Assembly: GCA_947455215.1 (NCBI GenBank)
Contig: CANGNA010000011.1
Location: 1 to 64,000, forward strand
Length of the DNA stretch: 64,000 bases
Direction of reading: 5' to 3'
From: Chitinophagaceae bacterium
Lineage (GTDB): Bacteria > Bacteroidota > Bacteroidia > Chitinophagales > Chitinophagaceae
Position numbers and translations under genes: made by a program. The notes beneath the pieces are model-generated. The model was given only the letters and a program-made list of their open reading frames with translations. It did not search any database and was not told where the DNA came from. Every line of letters begins with the position of its first letter. The first letter of the stretch is position 1. Shown here piece by piece: positions 45,269 to 53,272 of the stretch.

Positions 45269-46123
45269 TTATCGGTGTGAATTGATGTAATCGTTCAATG
45301 CTTTCCGGTTAGATTCCCAGCTGAACACTGTAGCTACCTTGTAATAGTTATTGTAGTCTACGCAGCGGGTGTAGGCAAACTTGGCAAAATCCAGTTTACT
45401 ATCGTCCCAGCTAAACAGCTTGCAGATGGTCATGATCTGGTCGGTAGTAAAGTAGTTGGTATTGGCTATTGTTTTAGCTGTAGACAACTTAGTATCATCC
45501 CAGCTGCTTGATTTGATAGTACGCAGTGCGTCGCCAAAAGATACGTTATCCATAGCTACCGGTGCTGGTGGCGGTGGCGGAGGTGTAGGCACAGTAGGCA
45601 CCTGGCGTGGTGCATCGTGACCATACATCATTACATATTCGCCCTGTTCGCCACGGTAATCGCGCTCCAGTGTGCTCATCCTGTTGAATGCCAGGCGGGC
45701 ATAACCATTCCTGTCGCGGGTTATCCTCATAGAAAGGCTGATAGGCTGACCTTCTACCGGGTCCATGAAAGATATGGTCTTGCTGATAGCCGCGGTACGG
45801 TTATCGTCGAATATGATCTGGATATCGTTGATCACCTGTGGCAGGCCTTCTATGCGCACCTTAGACTGTGCGTACATGTTCTGCTTTATGCCATTCAGTA
45901 TCAGGAAAAAGCGTTCACCGCTTTCTGACCATATAGTAAGCGCACTACCCGGAACACCTATTGGCTGATAGTTACCACGGCCACCGTTGTTATTGTTATA
46001 ACCATTACCATATCCGCCGTTACCATATCCGCCATGGTTACCGTTGTTGCCGTGCCTGCTTTGCTGTGCAACTGCCATAAGGGGCAGTGCGGCCATCATC
46101 AATAAAAGGACTTTCTTCTTCAT
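45269..46123 (-). CDS. Exported DUF4476-domain protein
   Basis: 284 residues. A signal peptide (MKKKVLLLMMAALPLMAVAQ) is followed by a Gly/Asn/His-rich stretch (about 20-55). The DUF4476 domain is at the C-terminus (about 190-284) with repeated units: FGDALRTIKSSSWDDTKLST, TICKLFSWDDSKLDFAKFAY and KVATVFSWESNRKALNDYI. The domain is widespread in Bacteroidota and its function is unknown. The middle (about 60-175) has beta-strand character. It stands alone with a terminator after it. Confidence 0.9.
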   Translation of the reverse strand: MKKKVLLLMMAALPLMAVAQQSRHGNNGNHGGYGNGGYGNGYNNNNGGRGNYQPIGVPGSALTIWSESGERFFLILNGIKQNMYAQSKVRIEGLPQVINDIQIIFDDNRTAAISKTISFMDPVEGQPISLSMRITRDRNGYARLAFNRMSTLERDYRGEQGEYVMMYGHDAPRQVPTVPTPPPPPPAPVAMDNVSFGDALRTIKSSSWDDTKLSTAKTIANTNYFTTDQIMTICKLFSWDDSKLDFAKFAYTRCVDYNNYYKVATVFSWESNRKALNDYINSHR

Positions 46124-46217
46124 AAAAATCTGATTTTGTGCAAGGATAATAAATAATCGTTAACTTATATACATATAAGCCTATAAACTCTTCTTTTGCT
46201 TGTATTGGTATACCGAT

Positions 46218-46709
46218 CTACCGCCCGGATTGCTGCATTTGTTCCAGCTGGTCTATCCAGCGTTTTACTATGGTGAGTGGGATGATGCCGATGATACCGA
46301 ACGAACAATCTATCAGTATATGGAACCACGGTATGTGCCTTAAAGGACCCATGATAAATGCCAGCGGCAAAACACCTACACAGGCTATGCGTGCCCAGTC
46401 TATCACCCATTTGTTGCGTACCGGATCGCGGTAAGGGCCTATGAACGCCGTACCTATTACTATGTGGGCAAAGGCCATCCAATCGTAACCATAGAACAGG
46501 AAATCGTAGTTATCGTTGGCCCACTGTACACCGTGCCATACCTTATACATCCAGGCACCCATCACTGTCGATTCGCTGAACATTCCGCTATCTATGATCA
46601 CCTTTAACTCTGTATAAACCGGGAAGGCTGTGATGCCGCTGAGTATCAACAATACTACAAAGACGATCATTAATAACCTGATGCGGACGAGTAATTTAGC
46701 GGGTGTCAT
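46218..46709 (-). CDS. Four-helix membrane protein, unknown function
   Basis: 163 residues with four membrane helices (about 10-29, MIVFVVLLILSGITAF; about 74-95, FYGYDWMAFAHIVIGTAFIG; about 107-128, ARIACVGVLPLAFIMG; about 133-150, FHILIDCSFGIIGIIPLTI). Several His residues lie at helix ends (HGVQW, WMAFAHIV, LRHIPWFHI), which could bind metal or haem; that is speculation. Family not recognised. It is an isolated gene on the minus strand. Confidence 0.7.
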   Translation of the reverse strand: MTPAKLLVRIRLLMIVFVVLLILSGITAFPVYTELKVIIDSGMFSESTVMGAWMYKVWHGVQWANDNYDFLFYGYDWMAFAHIVIGTAFIGPYRDPVRNKWVIDWARIACVGVLPLAFIMGPLRHIPWFHILIDCSFGIIGIIPLTIVKRWIDQLEQMQQSGR

Positions 46710-46807
46710 TGTGCTGCTTGTTTTAAGGTACTTGTATCTTTCTCTCCTCTACCCGGCCGCTCGTTGTACCCTTTGAACTGTATATTACAACTTGCGTGCC
46801 GAAAATT

Positions 46808-47353
46808 TTACCAGACGTTGCGGTAATAAACTTCTGTGCTGTCAGCCGATATGTACAACTCTTCACGGCCATGCTCTGTGTCTGCCGACAAGTATATTAC
46901 AGACGGCGTGCTTGCAAAGCTCTTGCTGCCGGCAAGCGGCAGCGTCTGCGCCACCCTGGCATCAACCACCTTCGAGGTATACTCTTTCCCTGCCAATATC
47001 CTGGCCACTTCATCAGGGCATGTTTTAAAATGCAGGCATATTTCAAAGTCCACTATCGGTATGGTAGCATCCCTGTACTCCAATATCTGCACACAGCTAC
47101 TGGCAGGCTTACCCCAGGTACGTTCGTAAATATGTTCGCCATCCTCAAGAGCAAACGTCTTAGTGGCTATGCCCAACACCTTCACCCCTGCCTTCAGCAG
47201 CGTGTATACGCCACAGCCCATACATACAAAGAACAGTGCCGTAGCTGCGATGAACAACTTCAGCTTCCTGCGAACAATAGCCATCAAAGCCAATACCACA
47301 ACCGCTATAAACAGTATGATGCAGATGAGTATCCAGGTAACAATAGCATGCAT
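46808..47353 (-). CDS. Membrane protein with soluble C-terminal domain, unknown function
   Basis: 181 residues. Two N-terminal membrane helices (about 5-27, VTWILICIILFIAVVVLALM; about 33-55, LFIAATALFFVCMGCGVYTLL). The soluble part contains pairs of Cys (SCVQILEYRD; FEICLHFKTCPDEV), which could form a disulphide outside the cytoplasm. No family recognised. It stands alone, 98 bp after the start of the four-helix gene. Confidence 0.65.
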   Translation of the reverse strand: MHAIVTWILICIILFIAVVVLALMAIVRRKLKLFIAATALFFVCMGCGVYTLLKAGVKVLGIATKTFALEDGEHIYERTWGKPASSCVQILEYRDATIPIVDFEICLHFKTCPDEVARILAGKEYTSKVVDARVAQTLPLAGSKSFASTPSVIYLSADTEHGREELYISADSTEVYYRNVW

Positions 47354-47463
47354 ATGGTAAAAGTAACAGGAAAACAGCAGGTAAGGTTATAAACACCTCT
47401 GCTTTTAACCTCAATTAAGGTAGTCCAAAGATGTAAACACACTAACTATATCATCCCTACACA

Positions 47464-47496
47464 GTGTCACCCTGAGCCTGCCGAAGGGCGACACGG
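47464..47496. repeat. Hairpin repeat, left flank of the GIY-YIG cassette
   Basis: GTGTCACCCTGAG...AAGGGCGACAC folds into a 9-pair stem broken by one A-C mismatch. It abuts the stop codon of the GIY-YIG gene. An inverted copy is at 47855-47887 and another at 54362-54392. Confidence 0.85.
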
Positions 47497-47808
47497 TCAT
47501 GGGTTGTGCGATCTTTGAGTATATGATTTAGATAGTCTAAATAACTGCGCTTCATTGCCTGACATCAGTGCTTCCTTCTTTGCCCTACTCCATCCTTTTA
47601 TCTGTTTCTCCCGGGCAATTGCATCATCTATTACTCTGAAATATTCATAGTAAAGAAGCGTTAATGGACGACGGCCATGCGTGTAGCAGTTAACAATGTT
47701 TCCAGCCTGATGCTCTTCAAATCTCCGCTCCAGGTCATTGGTAACACCGGTGTAGTAAGAGCCATCAGCGCATAGAAGTATATAGATATAGTAGTTATGG
47801 TGTTTCAT
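47497..47808 (-). CDS. GIY-YIG nuclease (YhbQ-like, COG2827 type)
   Basis: 103 residues from MKHHNYYIYILLCADGSYYTG, chosen because it matches the family N-terminus; the open frame runs to 47865 through the repeat. YIY and YTG are the two signature triplets, then NDLERRFEEHQAG with catalytic Arg, and AIAREKQIKGWSRAKKEAL with catalytic Glu. The family cuts DNA; physiological roles of the small versions are unclear. The gene is enclosed by inverted hairpin repeats (47464-47496 and 47855-47887). It is a possible mobile or repeat-associated cassette. Confidence 0.9.
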   Translation of the reverse strand: MKHHNYYIYILLCADGSYYTGVTNDLERRFEEHQAGNIVNCYTHGRRPLTLLYYEYFRVIDDAIAREKQIKGWSRAKKEALMSGNEAQLFRLSKSYTQRSHNP

Positions 47809-47854
47809 GGCAGATACAAACAAAAGTAGGTCCTTATGCTTTATTAGCCCACCT

Positions 47855-47887
47855 CCGTGTCGCACTTCGGCAGGCTCAGTGTGACAC
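47855..47887. repeat. Hairpin repeat, right flank of the GIY-YIG cassette (inverted)
   Basis: Read from the other strand it matches the left copy in all but two bases. Those two bases face each other in the stem: C-G at the left is A-T here, so pairing is kept. Confidence 0.85.
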
Positions 47888-47952
47888 TCTGTAGTTTAGT
47901 TGTAAATGACGCCTCTGCTTTGTTGGCACTCACCCTCCACTTTCAACCTCCA

Positions 47953-48483
47953 TCAAGGTACTATACGGATGGGCGTGCCTACGCTTACATGGGCAAACAG
48001 CTCTTCTATTTCGGCATTGTTCACGGCCATGCAGCCGGCCGTCCAGTCGGTAAGGGTGAATGCTGTATCGGGTAGCTTGGTGCCATTGGGCAGGCCATGT
48101 ATCATTACATCGCCACCGGTACTTTTGTTATACTTACGGGCATAAGCACGGTCGGCATCGCATGGATAAGACACACCCAGCGACAGGTGGTATTTGCTGT
48201 GCTCATTCTTTGCTGATATGTGGTACAGCCCCTCCGGTGTTTTGTTATCGCCCTCAAAATGCTTGGCACCAACAGGATGGCCACCCAGCGATATATGGTA
48301 TTGTTTAGCTACTTTCCCCTTGCTGTATACACAGAGCAACCGCTCCTTCTTATGCGCACAAAGGCTATCGGCATCAACAGTAAGCGGCGCAGCAGTTATT
48401 GCCGTTCTGGGCTTTACCTGCAAGCGGCAGGCAGTTACCGGCAGGGCTACGATAGCAATAAGGATAGTGGATAAATGCTTCAT
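47953..48483 (-). CDS. L,D-transpeptidase lipoprotein (YkuD type)
   Basis: 176 residues. A lipoprotein signal (MKHLSTILIAIVALPVTAC) puts it at a membrane. The catalytic motif is MIHGLPNGTK followed by DWTAGCMAVNNAEI, with catalytic Cys. Such enzymes make 3-3 cross-links in peptidoglycan or attach lipoproteins to it. The repeated GG/HP... VGAKHFEGDNKTPEGLYHI segment is typical of the YkuD fold. It stands alone between the GIY-YIG cassette and the M3 peptidase gene. Confidence 0.9.
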   Translation of the reverse strand: MKHLSTILIAIVALPVTACRLQVKPRTAITAAPLTVDADSLCAHKKERLLCVYSKGKVAKQYHISLGGHPVGAKHFEGDNKTPEGLYHISAKNEHSKYHLSLGVSYPCDADRAYARKYNKSTGGDVMIHGLPNGTKLPDTAFTLTDWTAGCMAVNNAEIEELFAHVSVGTPIRIVP

Positions 48484-48510
48484 TTACAGAACATGTTCAT
48501 AATAGTAAAA

Positions 48511-48546
48511 ATAGCAAAGCATCCGTAATAACAGATGCTTTGCTAT
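48511..48546. terminator. Terminator between the M3 peptidase and L,D-transpeptidase genes
   Basis: ATAGCAAAGCATC (48511-48523) and GATGCTTTGCTAT (48534-48546) pair perfectly over 13 bp. It follows the M3 gene's stop at 48570. Confidence 0.8.
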
Positions 48547-48569
48547 AATATTAACAGTCTTATTGGTGC

Positions 48570-50708
48570 TTATTTCAGTCCCCTGTTTTCCAGCATCGGG
48601 TTGATGTCCGGATCAGCACCACGGAAGTCGCGGAACATCTTGCTCAGCTCTATGGTGTTACCACGGCTCAGTACCATATCGCGGAAGCGCTGGCCATTCT
48701 CACGGGTCATGCCGCCATGCTGCTTGAACCATGCAAACGCATCGTCGTCCAGCATCTCTGTCCACAGGTAGGCATAGTAGCCTGCAGCATAGCCATTGCT
48801 CCATATGTGCAGGAAGTAGCTGCTGCGGTAGCGGGTAGGCACATACGGCAGATCCAGGTGTGTATTGTGCAGCGCCTCTGCTTCAAACTTATCTACGTCC
48901 TGCTTAGGGGTGCCCGGTGCTATCTTGTGCCACTGTATGTCCAGGTTGGCAGCAGCCAGCAGTTCGGTAAGGGCATAACCCTGGTTGAAGCTTGCCGCCT
49001 TCTTTATCTTATCTACCAGAGCCTGTGGCATGGTCTCTCCTGTTTTGTAGTGTTTGGCGTAGTGGGCAAACACTGTAGGCTCCATAGCCCAATGCTCGTT
49101 GAACTGCGATGGAAACTCCACAAAGTCGCGGGCAGTAGCAGTGCCGGAAAGACTTGGATACTGCTGATCGGCAAACAAGCCATGCAGGCCATGACCAAAC
49201 TCGTGGAACATAGTGGTCACATCGCTGAAGCTGATGAGTGCAGGCTGACCTTCTGCAGGCTTGGTAAAGTTGCACACGTTATAGATCACCGGCTTGGTGC
49301 CCAGCAACTTCGACTGGCCTACCAGGTTCTCCATCCATGCGCCACCATTCTTGTTATCGCGCTTAAAGTAGTCGCAATAGAACAGCGCCATAGAAGAGCC
49401 GTCTTTGTCGAACACTTCGAACACACGCACATCCTTCTGGTACACCGGTATGTCTTTGCGCTCTTTAAAGGTGATGCCATACAGCTGTGTTGCTGCGTAG
49501 AACACACCATTCTCCAGTACGTTATTGATCTCGAAGTAAGGCTTTATCTCTTCTTCTTTCAGGTCGTACTTAGCCTTGCGCACCTTCTCTGCATAGTAAT
49601 CCCAATCGTAAGCTTCTACTTTAAAGCCACCCTTTTCAGCGTCTATCACCGCCTGTATGTCGGCAGCTTCGCGGGTTGCCTTGGCAGTAGCAGCAGGTAC
49701 CAGCTTGGCAAAGAAGGCTTCTACAGCTTCCGGCTTTTTAGCCATCTGATCTTGCAGTGCCCACGATGCATAGTTAGGCTGGCCCAGCAGTTTAGCTTTT
49801 TGTGTGCGTATCTCTGCTATGCGGCTCAGCGTAGGGCGGGTATCGTTAGAGTCGCTCTTCTCGGCACGTGTCCATGAAGCATCGAACAACTTCTTACGTG
49901 TAGCGCGGTTAGACAGGCTTTGCAGTTCCGGCTGCTGCGTAGTGTTCTGCAGGCTCAGCAACCACTTGCCCTCCATTTTGGCATTCTTAGCCGCTACGGC
50001 AGCGGCCTGTATATCGGCATCGCTCATGCCTGCCAGTTCGCCTTTGTCCGATACCACAACAGCACCCGCCTTGGCAGCAGCCATCAGCTGGTTAGTGAAT
50101 TTGGCATTCAGGCTGGCTTCTTCCTTATTCAGCTTTTTCAGGGCTTCCTTGTCTGCGTCAGATAGGTTGGCACCGGCCATCACAAAGTGCTGGTAGTAGA
50201 ATTCTACCAACCTGTTCGATTCCAGGTCCAGCTTCAGTTCTGCCCTTTTGTTATATATGGCCTCTACCCTTTTAAAGAGTTTTGTGTTCAGGTAAATAGC
50301 ATCGTTGGTGGCCGACAGCTTAGGGGCCATCTCTTCAGACAATCCCTGGAGCACAGAATCGGTATTGGCACCCGATAGCAGGTTGAACGCGGCACTTACC
50401 CTGCGCAGCAACTGCCCGCTTTTCTCCAGCGCCACCAGTGTATTCTCGAAGGTAGGCGCCTCGGTATTATCAGCTATTTTCTGCACCTCTGCCAGTTGTT
50501 GTTGCATACCGGCTTCCATAGCAGGCTTGAAGTGGCTGTCTTTTATCTTGCTGAAATCGGCAGTATGGAAAGGCAAGGTGCTTTCCGCGTAGAATGGATT
50601 GTCTGCTGTCAAAGTATCGTTTTTATCGGCTGTCTTACCGGCATTTCCGCCGCAAGCGGACAGTAAAAGTATCATGCCCGCAACGGGCAGTAAGGCTGCT
50701 GCTTTCAT
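48570..50708 (-). CDS. dcp: M3-family peptidyl-dipeptidase, lipoprotein (Dcp-like)
   Basis: 712 residues. A lipoprotein signal (MKAAALLPVAGMILLLSAC) anchors it, probably facing the periplasm. The zinc motif is HEFGHGLHGLF, with downstream Glu in FVEFPSQFNEHW. Conserved ALEKSGQLLRRV and RNTHLDLPYVP-type segments and length fit Dcp, which takes dipeptides from the C-terminus of peptides. It is monocistronic, with a terminator downstream. Whether it is Dcp or the related oligopeptidase A cannot be settled by eye. Confidence 0.9.
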   Translation of the reverse strand: MKAAALLPVAGMILLLSACGGNAGKTADKNDTLTADNPFYAESTLPFHTADFSKIKDSHFKPAMEAGMQQQLAEVQKIADNTEAPTFENTLVALEKSGQLLRRVSAAFNLLSGANTDSVLQGLSEEMAPKLSATNDAIYLNTKLFKRVEAIYNKRAELKLDLESNRLVEFYYQHFVMAGANLSDADKEALKKLNKEEASLNAKFTNQLMAAAKAGAVVVSDKGELAGMSDADIQAAAVAAKNAKMEGKWLLSLQNTTQQPELQSLSNRATRKKLFDASWTRAEKSDSNDTRPTLSRIAEIRTQKAKLLGQPNYASWALQDQMAKKPEAVEAFFAKLVPAATAKATREAADIQAVIDAEKGGFKVEAYDWDYYAEKVRKAKYDLKEEEIKPYFEINNVLENGVFYAATQLYGITFKERKDIPVYQKDVRVFEVFDKDGSSMALFYCDYFKRDNKNGGAWMENLVGQSKLLGTKPVIYNVCNFTKPAEGQPALISFSDVTTMFHEFGHGLHGLFADQQYPSLSGTATARDFVEFPSQFNEHWAMEPTVFAHYAKHYKTGETMPQALVDKIKKAASFNQGYALTELLAAANLDIQWHKIAPGTPKQDVDKFEAEALHNTHLDLPYVPTRYRSSYFLHIWSNGYAAGYYAYLWTEMLDDDAFAWFKQHGGMTRENGQRFRDMVLSRGNTIELSKMFRDFRGADPDINPMLENRGLK

Positions 50709-50844
50709 TTAAATGTGTTTTGTCAATTGGTATGGGTTAAAGATATGTATAATAACCTTACACTTTATGACGCGTACAGGGGAAATTGAGAGCGGGTGCG
50801 GAGAGCAAAGAGCGAAGAGCGGCAAGAAATCAGGAATTATCTTA

Positions 50845-50898
50845 TTCGTACACCTCGTACGGTTCGTACACCCGTACGAGCGTACGAACCGTACGAAT
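50845..50898. repeat. 9-bp CGTACGA-type units with a strand switch
   Basis: Six 9-bp units: three read as CGTACGAA-type on the minus strand (50845-50871) and three on the plus strand (50872-50898), making an imperfect palindrome with CCGTACGAG, CGTACGAAC and CGTACGAAT. Related to 51116-51178. Confidence 0.7.
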
Positions 50899-51115
50899 GG
50901 TACACGCTCCAAACGTACTATTATTTCACCGACGGGTGTTCATCTATAGGTGCTTACACTGCGTACCATACGCTGACACCGTGCAAGTATGAACTTCTAT
51001 GTCAATTATATATAAATATATTATAATTATATTAGACACTGAATAAATTGATTATTTAAAGCAATTTAATAGGGAGGGTGTGAACTAAAGATACAAGCTG
51101 CTATAATACAAGAAC

Positions 51116-51178
51116 CGTACGAACCGTACGAACCGTACGAGGCGTACGAGGTGTACGAACCGTACGAGGCGTACGAAT
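51116..51178. repeat. Seven tandem 9-bp repeats (CGTACGAAC / CGTACGAGG)
   Basis: Units in order: CGTACGAAC twice, CGTACGAGG twice, TGTACGAAC, CGTACGAGG and CGTACGAAT. Each has the palindromic core CGTACG. It lies in the 483-bp gap 50709-51191, which otherwise shows only an AT-rich run near 51001-51060. Confidence 0.8.
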
Positions 51179-51191
51179 ACAACGTAAAATA

Positions 51192-51944
51192 TCACTTACC
51201 CATCCTGCCGATGCCTGCAAAGTGTTTGTGCCAGTATTCTTCGTTCAGGCTGCTGATCATAATGCCCTGGGTGGTGGAAGCATGTACAAAATAGCCATTC
51301 ATCAGGTAAACACCTACGTGAGAGATACGGCGTCCGCGGGTCTTAAAAAATACAAGGTCGCCCCGGTTGGCCTCGTCGGCCTTGCGCAGGTGTTCGCAGT
51401 TGGCATACATCTCGTACGATGTGCGCAGAAGGTCTACGCCGTACACATCGGCATACAGCTTTTTCACAAAGCCCGAACAGTCTATACCATCCATGTCGCA
51501 GCCACCCAACCTGTAGTCTACCCCATACCACGTATCTATGAATTTGAACAGCACCGGATCGTCTATATCGTGGCGGCTCACGTTCATCATAGTGGCATAT
51601 TTCTCCTTCAGGTTGTCCGGTGCACCGGTATTATCGCTCAGCTTTACCTCGCCTTTTGCAGGTGTGGTTTTGCCTGTGGCCACCGGTGGCGGGGTTGTAG
51701 CTGCATCAGCCGGCGCAGGCTTCCACCTGCCGGTATGTTTTTTTACAACTGTCTTATTTTCAGGGTATTTGGTCGACCTATCTATACATTCAGTTGTAGT
51801 GCAATTCTTATTGTGTTTGTCCATATAGATATCGTCTATGAACTGTGGCTGGCGGGAACGATGGGCAACCGTATGCCTCGTGGTCTCGCAGCTTACCAGC
51901 GTCAATAACGACAAACAAACAATAATTTGTACTAATATCTTCAT
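51192..51944 (-). CDS. NlpC/P60 (C40) cell-wall peptidase lipoprotein
   Basis: 250 residues from MKILVQIIVCLSLLTLVSC; a Met two codons upstream (51950) is equally in frame. The lipobox Cys begins the mature protein. A Pro/Thr/Lys-rich linker (about 60-110) leads to the catalytic domain with MDGIDCSGFVKKL (Cys), RRISHVGVYLMNG (His) and VHASTTQGI (third polar residue). Such enzymes cut peptide bonds in the cell-wall stem peptide. It is on the minus strand beside the repeat region, with no operon partner. Confidence 0.9.
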   Translation of the reverse strand: MKILVQIIVCLSLLTLVSCETTRHTVAHRSRQPQFIDDIYMDKHNKNCTTTECIDRSTKYPENKTVVKKHTGRWKPAPADAATTPPPVATGKTTPAKGEVKLSDNTGAPDNLKEKYATMMNVSRHDIDDPVLFKFIDTWYGVDYRLGGCDMDGIDCSGFVKKLYADVYGVDLLRTSYEMYANCEHLRKADEANRGDLVFFKTRGRRISHVGVYLMNGYFVHASTTQGIMISSLNEEYWHKHFAGIGRMGK

Positions 51945-51994
51945 TATCAATTAACTGCCGCGAAGATACTAAATACAGGCGGGTAAAACTACAA

Positions 51995-52015
51995 GAGCCC
52001 GGCTATACCGGGCTC
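51995..52015 (-). terminator. Terminator of the T9SS gene at 52039
   Basis: GAGCCCGG (51995-52002) pairs with CCGGGCTC (52008-52015) around a 5-base loop, past the stop at 52039. Confidence 0.7.
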
Positions 52016-52038
52016 CTGCAAAATGGTTGAAATATGTA

Positions 52039-53220
52039 TTATTTAACTACGTTGAATTGCTCTTTGGCTATGTGCTCGTTCTTATCATTAAGCACCTGCA
52101 GCATATAAGTGCCCGATGCCAGCTCCGCAGTATTCACGTGCAGCACGGTGCCTTTGTCGCCATCAGCGCTCATCACTATCCTGCCGGCCATATCCACTAT
52201 CATGTATTTGGCTATCTGTACATTACCACCCATTATGCGGAAGTTCATCTCGCTACCTGTTACAGGGTTAGGGTATAATACGGTTGAGTACAGCGCATTG
52301 TTTACCTCATTCACACCCGATGGATCTAAGTTATCGGTATTGAAGTATGCATCAGAAAGGTTGGTAAAACTGTTGTCCTCGTAGTAGTTCAACTGCGCCA
52401 GGTAGTTGTACGAACCTTTGCGGTAAAATTCATACCTATCCTGCGAATCGGTTTGCTGGCCCTGTGTGATACCAAAAGAAGACAGGATGATGGGCGACAT
52501 AGGTGCACCTGCAGAGTAAAAGCTATCCACGGTATAATAGCTGATCTTGTCCATCAGCACATCGTACCACGCACTTGGCCCAGTTGAGGTATACACCCTC
52601 ATCCTGCCCCAGCCTGCTACCGTATCATCGCGGTGTACATAATATACGTGCTGCGATGGTGTATGATCGAACAGCGGGCTGAGCGTCAATGTAAAGTCCG
52701 TAACCTGGCGGGATACCGAATGCCATGAAGAGCTCATTGTGAGCGGGAACTTCATGGTTTGTACCGTTTGCGGCGCACGTGCCTTTTGTGCCGGCACCAC
52801 CAGCGAGTCGCCACTGTTACCGGTAACTATAGACAGGTCGAAGGCCAGGTAGTCTACCGCCCTGCCCTTTTCCACCACACCGGTAGACGAAAAATCGAGC
52901 TCGCTGTACACATTGTAGAAAAAACCGTTGGCACCGCCCACCATCGACTTGTATGTATAGTAGTTCACATCTACTCCCACATTGGTAAAGAAGGTATCTG
53001 TCTCGGGCAGGTAATCTTCAGTATAATCGTTACCACCATAGATACCGTAATCCCAGGTAATGTTGGTACCCGGCACCGGCGATGCAGGCAAACCCGAACT
53101 GGTCATATCCTGGATATTATAACTACCTGTAGGCACAGGCATATCGGTGGACAAGATGGAGATCTGCCCGTAAGAAAGGGAAGCTACAGGCAGAAAGGCT
53201 AAGAATAGAAGTTTCTTCAT
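52039..53220 (-). CDS. Secreted protein with T9SS type A sorting domain
   Basis: 393 residues. Signal peptide MKKLLFLAFLPVASLSYG. The mature part is beta-rich with many Tyr/Asp residues and ends in a type A sorting domain (about 310-393): LYPNPVTGSEMNFRI, IVDMAGRIVMSADGD, ASGTYMLQVLNDKNEH. No enzyme motif was recognised. A T9SS path to the surface or medium is expected. It stands alone, upstream of the nucleoid-associated protein gene. Confidence 0.85.
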   Translation of the reverse strand: MKKLLFLAFLPVASLSYGQISILSTDMPVPTGSYNIQDMTSSGLPASPVPGTNITWDYGIYGGNDYTEDYLPETDTFFTNVGVDVNYYTYKSMVGGANGFFYNVYSELDFSSTGVVEKGRAVDYLAFDLSIVTGNSGDSLVVPAQKARAPQTVQTMKFPLTMSSSWHSVSRQVTDFTLTLSPLFDHTPSQHVYYVHRDDTVAGWGRMRVYTSTGPSAWYDVLMDKISYYTVDSFYSAGAPMSPIILSSFGITQGQQTDSQDRYEFYRKGSYNYLAQLNYYEDNSFTNLSDAYFNTDNLDPSGVNEVNNALYSTVLYPNPVTGSEMNFRIMGGNVQIAKYMIVDMAGRIVMSADGDKGTVLHVNTAELASGTYMLQVLNDKNEHIAKEQFNVVK

Positions 53221-53272
53221 AACGTTTTTATTTACCTACAAATATAACTTACAATTAAACCCAACGCGTCTG

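Noticed and set aside
50713-51026. Overlapping plus-strand ORFs in three frames after the M3 peptidase gene
   Set aside because: All read through the 9-bp repeats, giving RT/RTN-rich low-complexity peptides in several frames.
51116-51178. CRISPR array
   Set aside because: Units of 9 bp are directly adjacent with no spacers, and no cas genes are present.
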